Source: DHVE2 group archaeon (GTDB taxonomy: Archaea; Thermoplasmatota; Thermoplasmata; Thermoplasmatales; Aciduliprofundaceae). Taken from it: DNA of 13,984 nt. Within the stretch, counting starts at the first letter, position 1. Every line of letters starts with the position of its first letter. Where the stretch lies: NCBI GenBank assembly GCA_015520985.1, contig WAOY01000048.1, positions 1 through 13,984 of the forward strand. The letters run 5' to 3'. The position numbers were made by a program, and so were the translations under genes. The notes under the pieces are model-generated. The model worked only from the letters and a program-made list of their open reading frames with translations, did no database searches and had not been told where the DNA came from. Positions 1 through 8,148 of this stretch are shown here, one piece after another.

Positions 1-2025
1 GGGAATTACATCGTATCCGCTCAGGAATACCAGAACTTTGCGGGGCAGCCAAATCACGGGCAGACTATTGTGGGGTACGATGATTCCATCACCGATGACG
101 GTGATGTTGGAGCGTTTAGGGTTGTGAATTCTTGGGGCGGCAGCTGGGGAGATCATGGATACTACTGGATTACTTATGAGGCCTTTAAGCTTCTTGCGTG
201 GAACATAACGTACAGGATTGTGGGTAATACTCCAAATGAGCCCCATATAATAGGCGCGTGGAAGTTCAGTTCTCCCGGTGCAAGGGACGCACAGATAAGC
301 GTGGGTGTTGGGGATCCTAATCATCCAACAGATAACAGAACGCTTCATCTCGATGGTGGTAATTACAGCTTCCCGGAGTTCATGGCTGTTGACTTGACAG
401 ACTATTACAGTTACTGGCAGAATGATAACACGACAAACTTCTTTGTTAGGTTCGGCGATAGCCCAACGGGAGGTTCCAGCAGTGTGGTTGCAAACTTCTG
501 GATTGAGTACTACCCGGGAGCATATGTTCCTGGAGTGCCATATAGGGAATCCTGGCCTTCACCTGACGCACCTGCAACCACTCCAGGCTCTTTGAATAAC
601 ACGCTTATTCCAGAGAGCGATCTCTCTGATCTTGTTGTAACGCCCAATGACATTGATGTTCCACAGGTTATCCTGATAGGTAGCAGTGTGGACATCTCTG
701 TAACCGTTCATAACGATGGGGTAAATGCATCGTACAACGTGACCGCTGATGTTTATGTGGATAGGTTGACTTCTTTCTACCACATAGGCACGGTGAATCT
801 GGGAGATATTGCTGTTGGCGGTTCTGCTACGGGCACCGTTCACTGGACTCCAAAGCCTATCGTTGGAGAGCACGAAATAATCGTTGTGCTTGACCCGAAC
901 CATATGATATCTGAACTGAACGAGAGCAACAATATAGCGTATAAATCGGTGTATACGGTGAATCCCCCAAGTGCTCCATATATAAGTGCGGTGCGTGGAG
1001 ATGGGTATGTAAATATCACATGGTCTGAGCCGAGTAATGGGGGACTGCCCATTGTAAAGTACTCGGTGTACAGGAATAATGTGAAGATTGCTGATGTTGA
1101 TAACACTACCCTCTATTACAACGACACCTCCGTCTCTGTAAACGAGACATATACCTATTATGTCACCGCGAGCAATGATGCCGGAGAGAGCGACAAGAGC
1201 AACGAGATTACAGTATCTTGGGATGTGCCCGGTGCGCCTTTGAACCTTACCTATGAAAAGGGGGTGCTTTATGTAAACCTGGCCTGGCAGCCGCCCGCGG
1301 AGAATGGTGGAACTAAGATATTATCATACAATGTGTACAGGGGCACTTCCCTCGATTCCATGCAGTTAATCGCCAACGTGAGCGCCAATACGACGACCTA
1401 CAATGACACCGGTGTTAGCAATATGATGACTTATTACTACTACGTCACTGCTGTCAATGCCGTGGGTGAGGGTAACGCAAGCAATACTGTCAATGTGACA
1501 CTCAACTATGACCTCGAGGCTCCCACACTGACCATAGATACGCCGAGGAATGGTACCACCATATACGAAAAGAAAATAACCGTATCATGGACTGGCAGCG
1601 ATAATGTTGCGATCGACCACTATGAAGTGAAGCTTGACAATGGCACATGGGTGAACGTAGGAACGAACACGTCGTACGTCTTTGGAAATCTTACCGTGGG
1701 GCATCATATTATATATGTTAAAGCAGTTGACACATCCAACAACAGTGTGGTGCACTATGTTGAATTCACAGTGGGTGAGCAGGCGGCGGGACTGCCTCCA
1801 ACGATCGGTGGAATACCAACAATTCCTCTGCTCTCCGGACTGATACTGCTAATCATAATTATAGTGATTGTCGCGGTGCTTATGAAGAAACGTGGTAAAT
1901 CTGCAGGTTCCAGCGGTGAGGAGAAAGAGGAGACAGAGAGCAGCGAAGAAACAGAAACAACCGAGGGGGAATCCGATGAATCTGTTGATATAGATTCTGA
2001 GAATGGCGAAGAAGAGGAAATATGA
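1..2025 (+). CDS. Surface-anchored papain-like (C1) cysteine protease with CARDB, Fn3 and Ig-like domains, 5'-truncated
   Basis: The frame is open from base 1, so the start, and the catalytic Cys, lie upstream of the window; 674 residues are visible. The catalytic His is in NHGQTIVGYDD (codon 55-57) and the active-site Asn in VVNSWGGSWGDHGYYWI (codon 127-129), the classic C1 pattern. A CARDB-like domain follows (about 625-957), then two fibronectin type III domains (about 964-1218 and 1225-1503), an Ig-like domain (about 1510-1770), one hydrophobic membrane segment (about 1822-1885) and a Lys/Arg stop-transfer followed by a Glu/Ser-rich acidic tail. Many N-x-S/T sequons fit an extracellular glycosylated body. 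I infer a cell-surface endopeptidase that degrades external protein, with peptides taken up by the adjacent transporter. The GTG at base 70 is not a real start because it lies after the catalytic His. The exact substrate is unknown. Confidence 0.85.
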   Translation, partial: GNYIVSAQEYQNFAGQPNHGQTIVGYDDSITDDGDVGAFRVVNSWGGSWGDHGYYWITYEAFKLLAWNITYRIVGNTPNEPHIIGAWKFSSPGARDAQISVGVGDPNHPTDNRTLHLDGGNYSFPEFMAVDLTDYYSYWQNDNTTNFFVRFGDSPTGGSSSVVANFWIEYYPGAYVPGVPYRESWPSPDAPATTPGSLNNTLIPESDLSDLVVTPNDIDVPQVILIGSSVDISVTVHNDGVNASYNVTADVYVDRLTSFYHIGTVNLGDIAVGGSATGTVHWTPKPIVGEHEIIVVLDPNHMISELNESNNIAYKSVYTVNPPSAPYISAVRGDGYVNITWSEPSNGGLPIVKYSVYRNNVKIADVDNTTLYYNDTSVSVNETYTYYVTASNDAGESDKSNEITVSWDVPGAPLNLTYEKGVLYVNLAWQPPAENGGTKILSYNVYRGTSLDSMQLIANVSANTTTYNDTGVSNMMTYYYYVTAVNAVGEGNASNTVNVTLNYDLEAPTLTIDTPRNGTTIYEKKITVSWTGSDNVAIDHYEVKLDNGTWVNVGTNTSYVFGNLTVGHHIIYVKAVDTSNNSVVHYVEFTVGEQAAGLPPTIGGIPTIPLLSGLILLIIIIVIVAVLMKKRGKSAGSSGEEKEETESSEETETTEGESDESVDIDSENGEEEEI

Positions 2026-2047
2026 TTGTTGAGTGTTTTAGAAACTC

Positions 2048-2065
2048 TTATTTTTTCTATTTTTC
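2048..2065 (+). terminator. T-rich terminator after the protease gene
   Basis: Runs of T (TTATTTTTTCTATTTTT) begin about 22 bases after the protease stop codon. Archaeal transcription ends at such T-tracts without needing a hairpin. The tract lies just before the TATA box of the transporter operon, so it would separate the two transcription units. Confidence 0.55.
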
Positions 2066-2102
2066 AGTAAAGTTTAAATGGGTGTTCAATATTTAGGGTT
2101 GT
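2066..2102 (+). promoter_or_regulatory. Archaeal promoter of the peptide transporter operon
   Basis: The sequence AGTAAAGTTTAAATG has a TATA box (TTTAAA, 2073-2078) preceded by a purine-rich BRE-like AAAG. Transcription would start near 2100, leaving a short leader that contains the Shine-Dalgarno sequence. The core AAAGTTTAAATG is nearly identical to AAAGTTTATATG upstream of the metal-binding protein gene at 9488-9499, which supports it as a genuine promoter element of this organism. Confidence 0.6.
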
Positions 2103-2105
2103 GGC

Positions 2106-2111
2106 AGGTGG
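2106..2111 (+). promoter_or_regulatory. Shine-Dalgarno for the first permease gene
   Basis: AGGTGG lies about 6-7 bases before ATG 2118 and supports that start codon. Confidence 0.5.
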
Positions 2112-2117
2112 TATGTT

Positions 2118-3527
2118 ATGGCTGGTTTAGGTCCATATCTGGTGAAAAGAGGGATTCAGGCGCTGATCACCCTTTTCGTGGTCACCAGCATAGTTTGGGC
2201 ATTGTTCGAGGCTATGCCAGGAGATCCCACTGATCCATTCTACGCAGATCCAAAGATGAAACCAGACGATGTTGCGAATATGGCAGTATCCTATGGATTG
2301 GCCGAAAAATATGTGGTTAATCTGACAGATACAGATTTCCAGGAGATCACCGGGATACCTGGGGAGCATCCAGGATTTACATACTATATTAAACAATTCA
2401 GTTTTCCAGCAGATCCTAGGGCAGTCTCCATATCCTATGATACGTCAAAATTCAAGTTTAACATATATGTTTACTCAAATGAAAGTGCTATAGATCCTCA
2501 TAAAATATCTTTACCATCTAATGCCACTTCTGAGGAGGAAGGAGTGCCTGTGTGGATTGACTATTCAAAGTATGTGGGGAGTTCTGTTCAGGCGGTGGGC
2601 ATACTCCCTCGGAAGAACTTTTACATACTATTGAACCTCTCGGGTCAGAATGCCAATCTGCCATCAGATCTGAAAATGCACGTGATGTATGTTGTGGACA
2701 CACCGCTCTATGTGCGTTATGTAACCTTTATAAGAAATATGTTCACCTTTAATTTTGGCATGTCATACAAGTTGAATAAGCCGGTAGTCGATATCCTTGC
2801 AGATAGGGTGCCTAGAACTCTTCTATGGTTTGGATTGGCTACGATACTTGTGTATCTCATTGGTATCCCTATAGGTACTTACATCGCCTGGAAGAGAGGC
2901 GGGGCGGCCGAGGGTATAGCAGTGGGTACCAGTTTGTTCTTCTACAATATGCCATCCTTCTGGCTCGGACTGATCTTTATTTGGATATTCTCCTACACTC
3001 TTGGCTGGACGCCTATTGGTGGCTATGCGAGCGGCGACCTCACGGGTCCAGGTAGCACCTGTGCTGTATTGCATATCTGTCCGGGTCATCCTCTATATAT
3101 GTTTGTGGACTACATGTGGCACCTCATCCTACCACTCTTCGTCATAATTCTGCTTGGTATGGCTGGCGTTATCCTGCTTCAAAGAACTGCAATGCTTGAA
3201 ACAATGGGTGAGGATTACATCCTTACCGCCAAGGCCAAGGGACTCCCTGAGAAAGTCGTTAGGAACAAGCATGCTAGGAGAAATGCAATGCTGCCTATAG
3301 TTACATCCTTCGTCCTGTCTCTTAGCTATGCGATCGGAGGTGCAGTGATACTGGAACAGATATTCTCTTATCAGGGCGTTGGATACACCTATTTGCAGGC
3401 GCTTTACACGCAGGATTTCTTCCTTGCCGGTGCAACGTTGTTCATAATATCTTTGCTCGTGATCGTTGGGAATATAATTGCTGATGTGCTCTATGGTATA
3501 CTTGATCCTAGGGTGAGAATTCAATAA
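2118..3527 (+). CDS. Oligopeptide ABC transporter permease, DppB/OppB-like, with extracytoplasmic insertion
   Basis: Inner-membrane permease subunit of a dipeptide/oligopeptide importer (469 residues; the family is usually about 310-340). TM1 (about 12-32) leads into the family motif EAMPGDP (31-37). The core resumes at DTPLYVRYVTFIRNMFTFNFGMSY (194-217, in two parts) and VPRTLLWFGLATI. The cytoplasmic EAA loop that docks the ATPase is about 365-393 (EDYILTAKAKG...LP), and the C-terminus is the typical ILDPRVRIQ. The extra length is a segment at about 66-193 between TM1 and TM2, predicted outside the cell, with several N-x-S/T sequons. It is the first gene of a four-gene operon and its stop precedes the next ATG by 13 bases. 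The symbol is left blank because substrate specificity cannot be read from the sequence. Confidence 0.9.
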   Translation: MAGLGPYLVKRGIQALITLFVVTSIVWALFEAMPGDPTDPFYADPKMKPDDVANMAVSYGLAEKYVVNLTDTDFQEITGIPGEHPGFTYYIKQFSFPADPRAVSISYDTSKFKFNIYVYSNESAIDPHKISLPSNATSEEEGVPVWIDYSKYVGSSVQAVGILPRKNFYILLNLSGQNANLPSDLKMHVMYVVDTPLYVRYVTFIRNMFTFNFGMSYKLNKPVVDILADRVPRTLLWFGLATILVYLIGIPIGTYIAWKRGGAAEGIAVGTSLFFYNMPSFWLGLIFIWIFSYTLGWTPIGGYASGDLTGPGSTCAVLHICPGHPLYMFVDYMWHLILPLFVIILLGMAGVILLQRTAMLETMGEDYILTAKAKGLPEKVVRNKHARRNAMLPIVTSFVLSLSYAIGGAVILEQIFSYQGVGYTYLQALYTQDFFLAGATLFIISLLVIVGNIIADVLYGILDPRVRIQ

Positions 3528-3534
3528 GGAGGTG
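3525..3534 (+). promoter_or_regulatory. Strong Shine-Dalgarno that fixes the start of the second permease
   Basis: TAAGGAGGTG is a near-perfect ribosome binding site overlapping the upstream stop codon. It sits 6 bases before ATG 3541. An in-frame GTG at 3532 lies inside the site itself and so cannot be the start. Confidence 0.8.
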
Positions 3535-3540
3535 TGTTGG

Positions 3541-6048
3541 ATGGTATCAGTATCAAGGTGGCAGGAAATCGAAAGGCAGCTTAAAAGGACAGCAAAGTCT
3601 TGGTGGAAGCTTTACTGGGCCAGTAACTATGGTAAAGCTGGACTAATAATAATTGTCATATTTGCCATAATGGCCATATTTGCCCCGGTTCTAACGCCCT
3701 ATACCCCTGATTTCGAAGCACCATCAAAGGATGCGCTTGTAACTTACCTTTACGCCTTCCATACTGATGAGAAGATTGATGACATGATTGTGGGATATAC
3801 TCAGCTAAGAACGGCCAGCCCTCTTGGTGGGGACTGGTTAATACTTAATCATGGGCATTCCATCGAAGGTATCTATGTTCAGAATCCCAAAATAGCAGTG
3901 CCGGAAAATTCTTCGAAGGCTCAGGCTGATATTGCACCTTGGGAAGTCAACGAACCGCCTATAACGTTCTACTTGAATATTTCTACGATCCCTGGAATTG
4001 GATCCGATGAGGTGGTAAAGGATATGGTCTTCCTTGCCCAGTCCACATCTGATCTTAACTTCCATTACAATGGAGAAAATCAGAGGTCTGACTTTGCTGG
4101 AGAACTGGTTTTTGTGACGCAGAGTCATTTGGTCATATATGATATGTATAATTTCTATGACCAGAACTATTCTAGGTACAAGGTTGTTTCCTTGGGGTTT
4201 GAACCCACCTGGGTTACCGCAGATGTCACGTCTGTCGGCGGTCTGACCTCTCCTGTTATCTATTCTACCACGTATCCACCCACATATCCTGCGAGATATA
4301 TAATGGTGGGTAATGCGCATAGCTTTGCCCTGTTCTTCCACTATTATACTTATTCTGGAGATCCAAATCTGCCAGATATTGATAAGTGTCTTATACAGAT
4401 ATATCCCACATACTCCGACGATGTTACTACTGTGAATAACTATCATACCTTTACCGACAGGATTAAAATGAAACCACTGTTGTTCTATAACGACAACCTC
4501 TATACCAAGGACCAGAACGTCATCGTTGTTCCTCTAGAGAACAGCACGGTGCTTTACAAGGGATTTGATGAACACTCCCAGAATCCCTTCCCTGGACCAG
4601 GGGATCTACCTCTTGTGGTACCCTCCAATATCGCTTCAAGGATAACCGCAACGACACTAAGCTTCTCCCTTACGGCCTCACCTGGTTTTTACTTTGCATC
4701 CCAGGATCTGGGGGTGAATCCTATTTTCCTGCCGGCTAGGGATGGTGACAATGCTGTGATTTACTACGTGATTCCGCGCGGTGATATTGCGGCAAATCTT
4801 AAAACTATAAACCTTAGAGAGGGTGAGATTGACGCAACTCCTCAGGTTTTCAAGAGTGGAAACTCCCTCGTGATTTATACAGTGAAATATTCTGATGCTG
4901 AAGGTGACAGTTATCTATATAAGTTGGCAGGCAACCTCTCGGCTGGGTTTACAATACAGCCTTTTGAGAGTAACAACGGTACCATGGAGAGTATCCCCAT
5001 AAAGGGTGAACGTGTGGTTTACAACTTGTATGTTCAGGAGAACAATCAGTTCTTCTTCCTGACAGAGACAAATAAGTTCTATCTATTCGACCTTCACAGC
5101 TATCAAAAATCTGGTACACCGGACATAATCAGATTCAGCTACTATCACTGGAAGACCTTGGAGAGGAACCTGTTCCCGTATCCAAGCGGAAGTACCCTGA
5201 GCAAATTCATATTTGTGGGGAGTCTTCAGGGATCCAGATATACAGCTAAAGCAGCGGCGTACGATATTTTCGGAGCGTATTATTGTGCAGATACCAATAC
5301 TGTGGGATTAACTCTGCTCAAAGGTGAGAGCCGACTACCTCTTCCGCCAGGGAGATACATCAGCGGTAACCTCTACATACTTGGTACCGACGCTCAGGGG
5401 CACGATATATGGACCTGGCTGGTTTACGGGTCCAGGGTTGCATTTCTGGTGGGTATAATGGCAGCCTTCATACAGGTGGTTATAGGGTCTCTCTACGGTG
5501 TTCTTTCAGGGTTCAAGGGTGGTTGGACAGACACAGTATTGATGAGATTTGCAGACATAATGCTCACTCTGCCGTTCCTGCCGATAATATTGATATTGAC
5601 GTCCATAGTCGGCAGAAGTATATGGAACATAATATTCGTGCTGGGTATCTTCGGTTGGGCAGGAATTTCTAGGGTCATAAGGGCACAGACACTTTCCCTT
5701 AAAAACAGGCCCTTTGTCGATGCTGCTAGGGTGGCGGGAGCCAGTGGATGGAGGATAATGATATCCCACATCCTTCCAAACGTGCTGCCATTTGCGTTCC
5801 TTTATATGACTCTGGGTGTCGCAGGCGCAATCCTGTCTGAGGCAGCGCTGAGCTTCCTTGGTCTCGGTGATCCGCAGGCAGTCTCTTGGGGACAGATGTT
5901 GAGCACCATACAGACTTCAGGAGCTACGATGTATGCGTGGTGGTGGCTGTTGCCACCCGGTCTGGCGATCACACTGATCTCGCTGGGATTCTATCTGGTA
6001 GGTAGGGCCTTCGACGAGATACTCAACCCGCGCTTGAGGAAGAGGTGA
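3541..6048 (+). CDS. Oligopeptide ABC transporter permease, DppC/OppC-like, with giant extracytoplasmic insertion
   Basis: Second permease subunit of the importer, 835 residues against about 280-320 for the family. A cytoplasmic N-terminus and TM1 (about 31-52, ending AIFAPVLTPY) are typical. The canonical core restarts at LGTDAQGHDIWTWLVYGSR (614 onward), corresponding to the family's LGTDxxGRD motif. It continues with membrane segments, the EAA loop (about 726-747, DAARVAGASGWRIM), the AALSFLGLG motif and the C-terminal LNPRLR. Residues about 65-610 are therefore an insertion exposed outside the cell. The insert is beta-rich and has blade-like stretches such as LVFVTQSHLVIYDMYNF and FFFLTETNKFYLFDLHSY, which suggest a beta-propeller-like fold (inference). 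It may bind peptide or protein. ATG 3541 is chosen from its Shine-Dalgarno. The stop overlaps the Shine-Dalgarno of the next gene. Confidence 0.9.
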   Translation: MVSVSRWQEIERQLKRTAKSWWKLYWASNYGKAGLIIIVIFAIMAIFAPVLTPYTPDFEAPSKDALVTYLYAFHTDEKIDDMIVGYTQLRTASPLGGDWLILNHGHSIEGIYVQNPKIAVPENSSKAQADIAPWEVNEPPITFYLNISTIPGIGSDEVVKDMVFLAQSTSDLNFHYNGENQRSDFAGELVFVTQSHLVIYDMYNFYDQNYSRYKVVSLGFEPTWVTADVTSVGGLTSPVIYSTTYPPTYPARYIMVGNAHSFALFFHYYTYSGDPNLPDIDKCLIQIYPTYSDDVTTVNNYHTFTDRIKMKPLLFYNDNLYTKDQNVIVVPLENSTVLYKGFDEHSQNPFPGPGDLPLVVPSNIASRITATTLSFSLTASPGFYFASQDLGVNPIFLPARDGDNAVIYYVIPRGDIAANLKTINLREGEIDATPQVFKSGNSLVIYTVKYSDAEGDSYLYKLAGNLSAGFTIQPFESNNGTMESIPIKGERVVYNLYVQENNQFFFLTETNKFYLFDLHSYQKSGTPDIIRFSYYHWKTLERNLFPYPSGSTLSKFIFVGSLQGSRYTAKAAAYDIFGAYYCADTNTVGLTLLKGESRLPLPPGRYISGNLYILGTDAQGHDIWTWLVYGSRVAFLVGIMAAFIQVVIGSLYGVLSGFKGGWTDTVLMRFADIMLTLPFLPIILILTSIVGRSIWNIIFVLGIFGWAGISRVIRAQTLSLKNRPFVDAARVAGASGWRIMISHILPNVLPFAFLYMTLGVAGAILSEAALSFLGLGDPQAVSWGQMLSTIQTSGATMYAWWWLLPPGLAITLISLGFYLVGRAFDEILNPRLRKR
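6042..6048 (+). promoter_or_regulatory. Shine-Dalgarno for the first ATPase gene
   Basis: GAGGTGA lies 5 bases before ATG 6054 and overlaps the permease stop codon, suggesting translational coupling. It favours ATG 6054 over the GTG at 6045, which is part of the site. Confidence 0.6.
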
Positions 6049-6053
6049 TTGAA

Positions 6054-7088
6054 ATGGCGGAACTACTAAAAATAGAAAATCTGTCGATACACTACAAGAT
6101 ATCCACTGGGTGGGTTTATGCCGTTGACGGAGTGAGCTTCACCATTAATCGTGGAGAGACGATGGGTCTCGTGGGCGAATCCGGCTGCGGCAAGACCACG
6201 ACGGGATACGGTATCACGCAACTCCTTCCATCAAATGCCTATATAAAAGAAGGGAGCAAGGTAATATTCGACGGTACTGACCTTGTCCAGCTCAGCACAT
6301 TCCCTAGCAAGAAGTTCGAGGGATACAGGAAGATTGAAGAGTATCATCCCGAGATGAGGAAGTTCCGTTGGAAGAGGATCTCTATGATATTCCAAGGAGC
6401 TATGAATGCTTTCAATCCTGTGTACAAGGTCGGAGATCAGATAATTGAAGCTATCCTGACGCACGAGAATGTCACGGAGGAAGAAGCCCGGAAGAGGGTG
6501 GAAGAACTCTACAAGCTTGTAGGAATACCAAAGGACAGGATCGACAATTATCCGCATGAATACAGTGGTGGTATGAAACAGAGGGCGATGATCGCCATGG
6601 CCCTTGCACTTAATCCTGATTTAATAATCGCGGACGAACCCACAACAGCGCTGGATGTGGTCACCCAGGACAGGATCCTTGGTGAAATGGCTCGCCTTCA
6701 GAAGAGGGAGAACGTTGCTATGATACTGATTACCCACGATGTTAGTGTGGTTGCGGAGATGGCACATCACATAGCGGTAATGTATGCGGGCAACCTCGTG
6801 GAGAAGGGAACTGCAAGGGAGATATTCAAGGAAACCGCCCATCCCTACACCGAAGCCCTCCTCAAGGCATTCCCGAGTATAAAAGGCGAGAAAAAGAGAC
6901 TCAAGGCAATACCTGGATCTCCCCCAGACCTAGCCAATCCCCCCAAGGGTTGCAGGTTTGCTCCCAGATGCCCCTACGCAAAGGATATATGTTTGGAGCA
7001 GGAGCCACCTGTGATCGAGATATCGCCAGGACATGTCACAAAATGTCACTTCGCGGAGGAACTCTATGGTGAATTGGGTGGTGAGTAA
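6054..7088 (+). CDS. Oligopeptide ABC transporter ATP-binding protein, DppD/OppD-like
   Basis: Cytoplasmic ATPase subunit that powers peptide import (344 residues, normal length). All ABC motifs are intact: Walker [10 protein letters not shown] (41-49), Q-loop FQG (Gln about 114), signature YSGGMKQR (170-177), Walker [13 protein letters not shown] (190-201) and H-loop His (about 228). The C-terminal oligopeptide-transporter extension contains HPYTEALL and a four-cysteine set, C300, C306, C313 and C331 ([14 protein letters not shown]...KC). From family knowledge this cysteine set can hold an iron-sulfur cluster in anaerobic DppD proteins. The signature is SGGMKQR, as in DppD, whereas its neighbour has SGGQRQR as in DppF, so the pair should form the usual heterodimer. 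The stop codon is 1 base before the next ATG. Confidence 0.93.
   Translation: MAELLKIENLSIHYKISTGWVYAVDGVSFTINRGETMGLVGESGCGKTTTGYGITQLLPSNAYIKEGSKVIFDGTDLVQLSTFPSKKFEGYRKIEEYHPEMRKFRWKRISMIFQGAMNAFNPVYKVGDQIIEAILTHENVTEEEARKRVEELYKLVGIPKDRIDNYPHEYSGGMKQRAMIAMALALNPDLIIADEPTTALDVVTQDRILGEMARLQKRENVAMILITHDVSVVAEMAHHIAVMYAGNLVEKGTAREIFKETAHPYTEALLKAFPSIKGEKKRLKAIPGSPPDLANPPKGCRFAPRCPYAKDICLEQEPPVIEISPGHVTKCHFAEELYGELGGE
7077..7084 (+). promoter_or_regulatory. Shine-Dalgarno for the second ATPase gene
   Basis: GGTGGTGA lies inside the end of the upstream gene, 5 bases before ATG 7090. It supports that start over ATG 7033, which would extend the protein 19 residues back into its neighbour without any family-like sequence. 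Confidence 0.5.
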
Positions 7089-7089
7089 A

Positions 7090-8142
7090 ATGGCAGAGGG
7101 AAATGGTGATGATAGGAACGTGGTAATCGAGGTGCGGAATCTCAAGAAATACTTTGAACTTCATGTGGGTATGTTCAAGTTCTGGGGAGAGCCGATATAC
7201 GTGAAAGCGGTGGATGGCATCTCATTCAAGCTCCACGAGGGTGAGATTCTCGGCCTTGTGGGCGAGTCTGGGTGCGGTAAGACCACTACCGGCCGTCTTC
7301 TCACCCGGTTGGAGGATCCTACGGCTGGTGAGGTCATATTCCAGGGCAGGAACATAGCCACCCTCAAGGGCAAGGAGCTTAAGGAGTACAGGAGAAACGT
7401 ACAGATGATATTCCAGGATCCCTACGAGTCGCTGAATCCTAGGTATACAGTTCAGAAAACTGTGATGGAACCTCTTCTCATACACGGCATTGGCGAAACG
7501 TACGATGACAAGGTGGAGCTTGTTATAAAGGCCCTGGAAGACGCTGGTCTTAGGCCAGCTGAGGAATATCTCTCCAGGTTCCCTCATGAGTTGAGCGGTG
7601 GTCAGAGACAGCGTGTTGCAATAGCGCGTGCTCTGGTTCTCAGGCCGAAGTTCATAGTGGCGGACGAGCCCGTATCTATGCTGGATGTATCCATCCGCGC
7701 GGGCGTGATGAACCTGATGCTTGATCTACGGGAGAAATACAAGATACCCTACGTCTTCATCACCCACGATATCGCGGTGGCAAGATACATGTCCGACCGC
7801 ATCGCGGTGATGTACCTTGGGCGCATAGTAGAGATCGGAGAGACGGACGAGGTTATATTCAACCATGTGCATCCGTACACCCGCGCACTGATCTCAGCGG
7901 TACCTGTGCCAGATCCCGATCATAAGCATGGCAGGGTGGAGATAAAGGGAGAGATTCCGAGCCCGATAAATCTGCCTCCGGGATGCAGGTTCTGGCCACG
8001 CTGCCCCTACGCTCAGAAGGGCATATGCGACGTGAAGGACCCACCGCTCAAGGAGGTATCTCCCGGGCACTTTGTGGCCTGCCACTTTGCGGAAAAGTTT
8101 ATGGAGGAGGAGCCCACGGAAAAGACCGTGGACGTCTCCTGA
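7090..8142 (+). CDS. Oligopeptide ABC transporter ATP-binding protein, DppF/OppF-like
   Basis: Second ATPase of the importer, 350 residues. Walker [10 protein letters not shown] (58-66), Q-loop [11 protein letters not shown] (Gln about 109), signature LSGGQRQR (168-175), Walker [13 protein letters not shown] (188-199) and H-loop His (about 226) are all present, so it should be catalytically active. The C-terminal extension again has [12 protein letters not shown] and a cysteine set C299, C305, C313, C331, with spacing CX5C-X7-C compared with CX5C-X6-C in the partner ATPase. It is the last gene of the operon. The stop is followed immediately by six T residues, and the convergent asnS gene ends 4 bases further on. 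Confidence 0.93.
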   Translation: MAEGNGDDRNVVIEVRNLKKYFELHVGMFKFWGEPIYVKAVDGISFKLHEGEILGLVGESGCGKTTTGRLLTRLEDPTAGEVIFQGRNIATLKGKELKEYRRNVQMIFQDPYESLNPRYTVQKTVMEPLLIHGIGETYDDKVELVIKALEDAGLRPAEEYLSRFPHELSGGQRQRVAIARALVLRPKFIVADEPVSMLDVSIRAGVMNLMLDLREKYKIPYVFITHDIAVARYMSDRIAVMYLGRIVEIGETDEVIFNHVHPYTRALISAVPVPDPDHKHGRVEIKGEIPSPINLPPGCRFWPRCPYAQKGICDVKDPPLKEVSPGHFVACHFAEKFMEEEPTEKTVDVS

Positions 8143-8148
8143 TTTTTT
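8143..8148 (+). terminator. T6 tract ending the transporter operon
   Basis: TTTTTT directly follows the dppF-like stop codon and is a minimal archaeal terminator signal. It overlaps the stop codon of the convergent gene. A short inverted repeat, CACGG-AAAAGA-CCGTG, lies upstream inside the coding end (about 8115-8130). Confidence 0.4.

Noticed and set aside
960..1510. Tandem DNA repeat from the two Fn3 domains
   Set aside because: The similarity is at protein-domain level; the nucleotide sequences are not near-identical, so it is not a DNA repeat.
3532..3540. GTG start for the second permease
   Set aside because: The codon lies within the Shine-Dalgarno sequence for ATG 3541.
3838..4446. 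202-codon open frame antisense to the permease insert
   Set aside because: The sense frame is continuous with the permease core on both sides; the antisense product has no family-like pattern and no start signal.
7033..7089. Earlier ATG start for the second ATPase
   Set aside because: It lies within the upstream gene without a ribosome site, whereas ATG 7090 has one at proper spacing and a family-like N-terminus.
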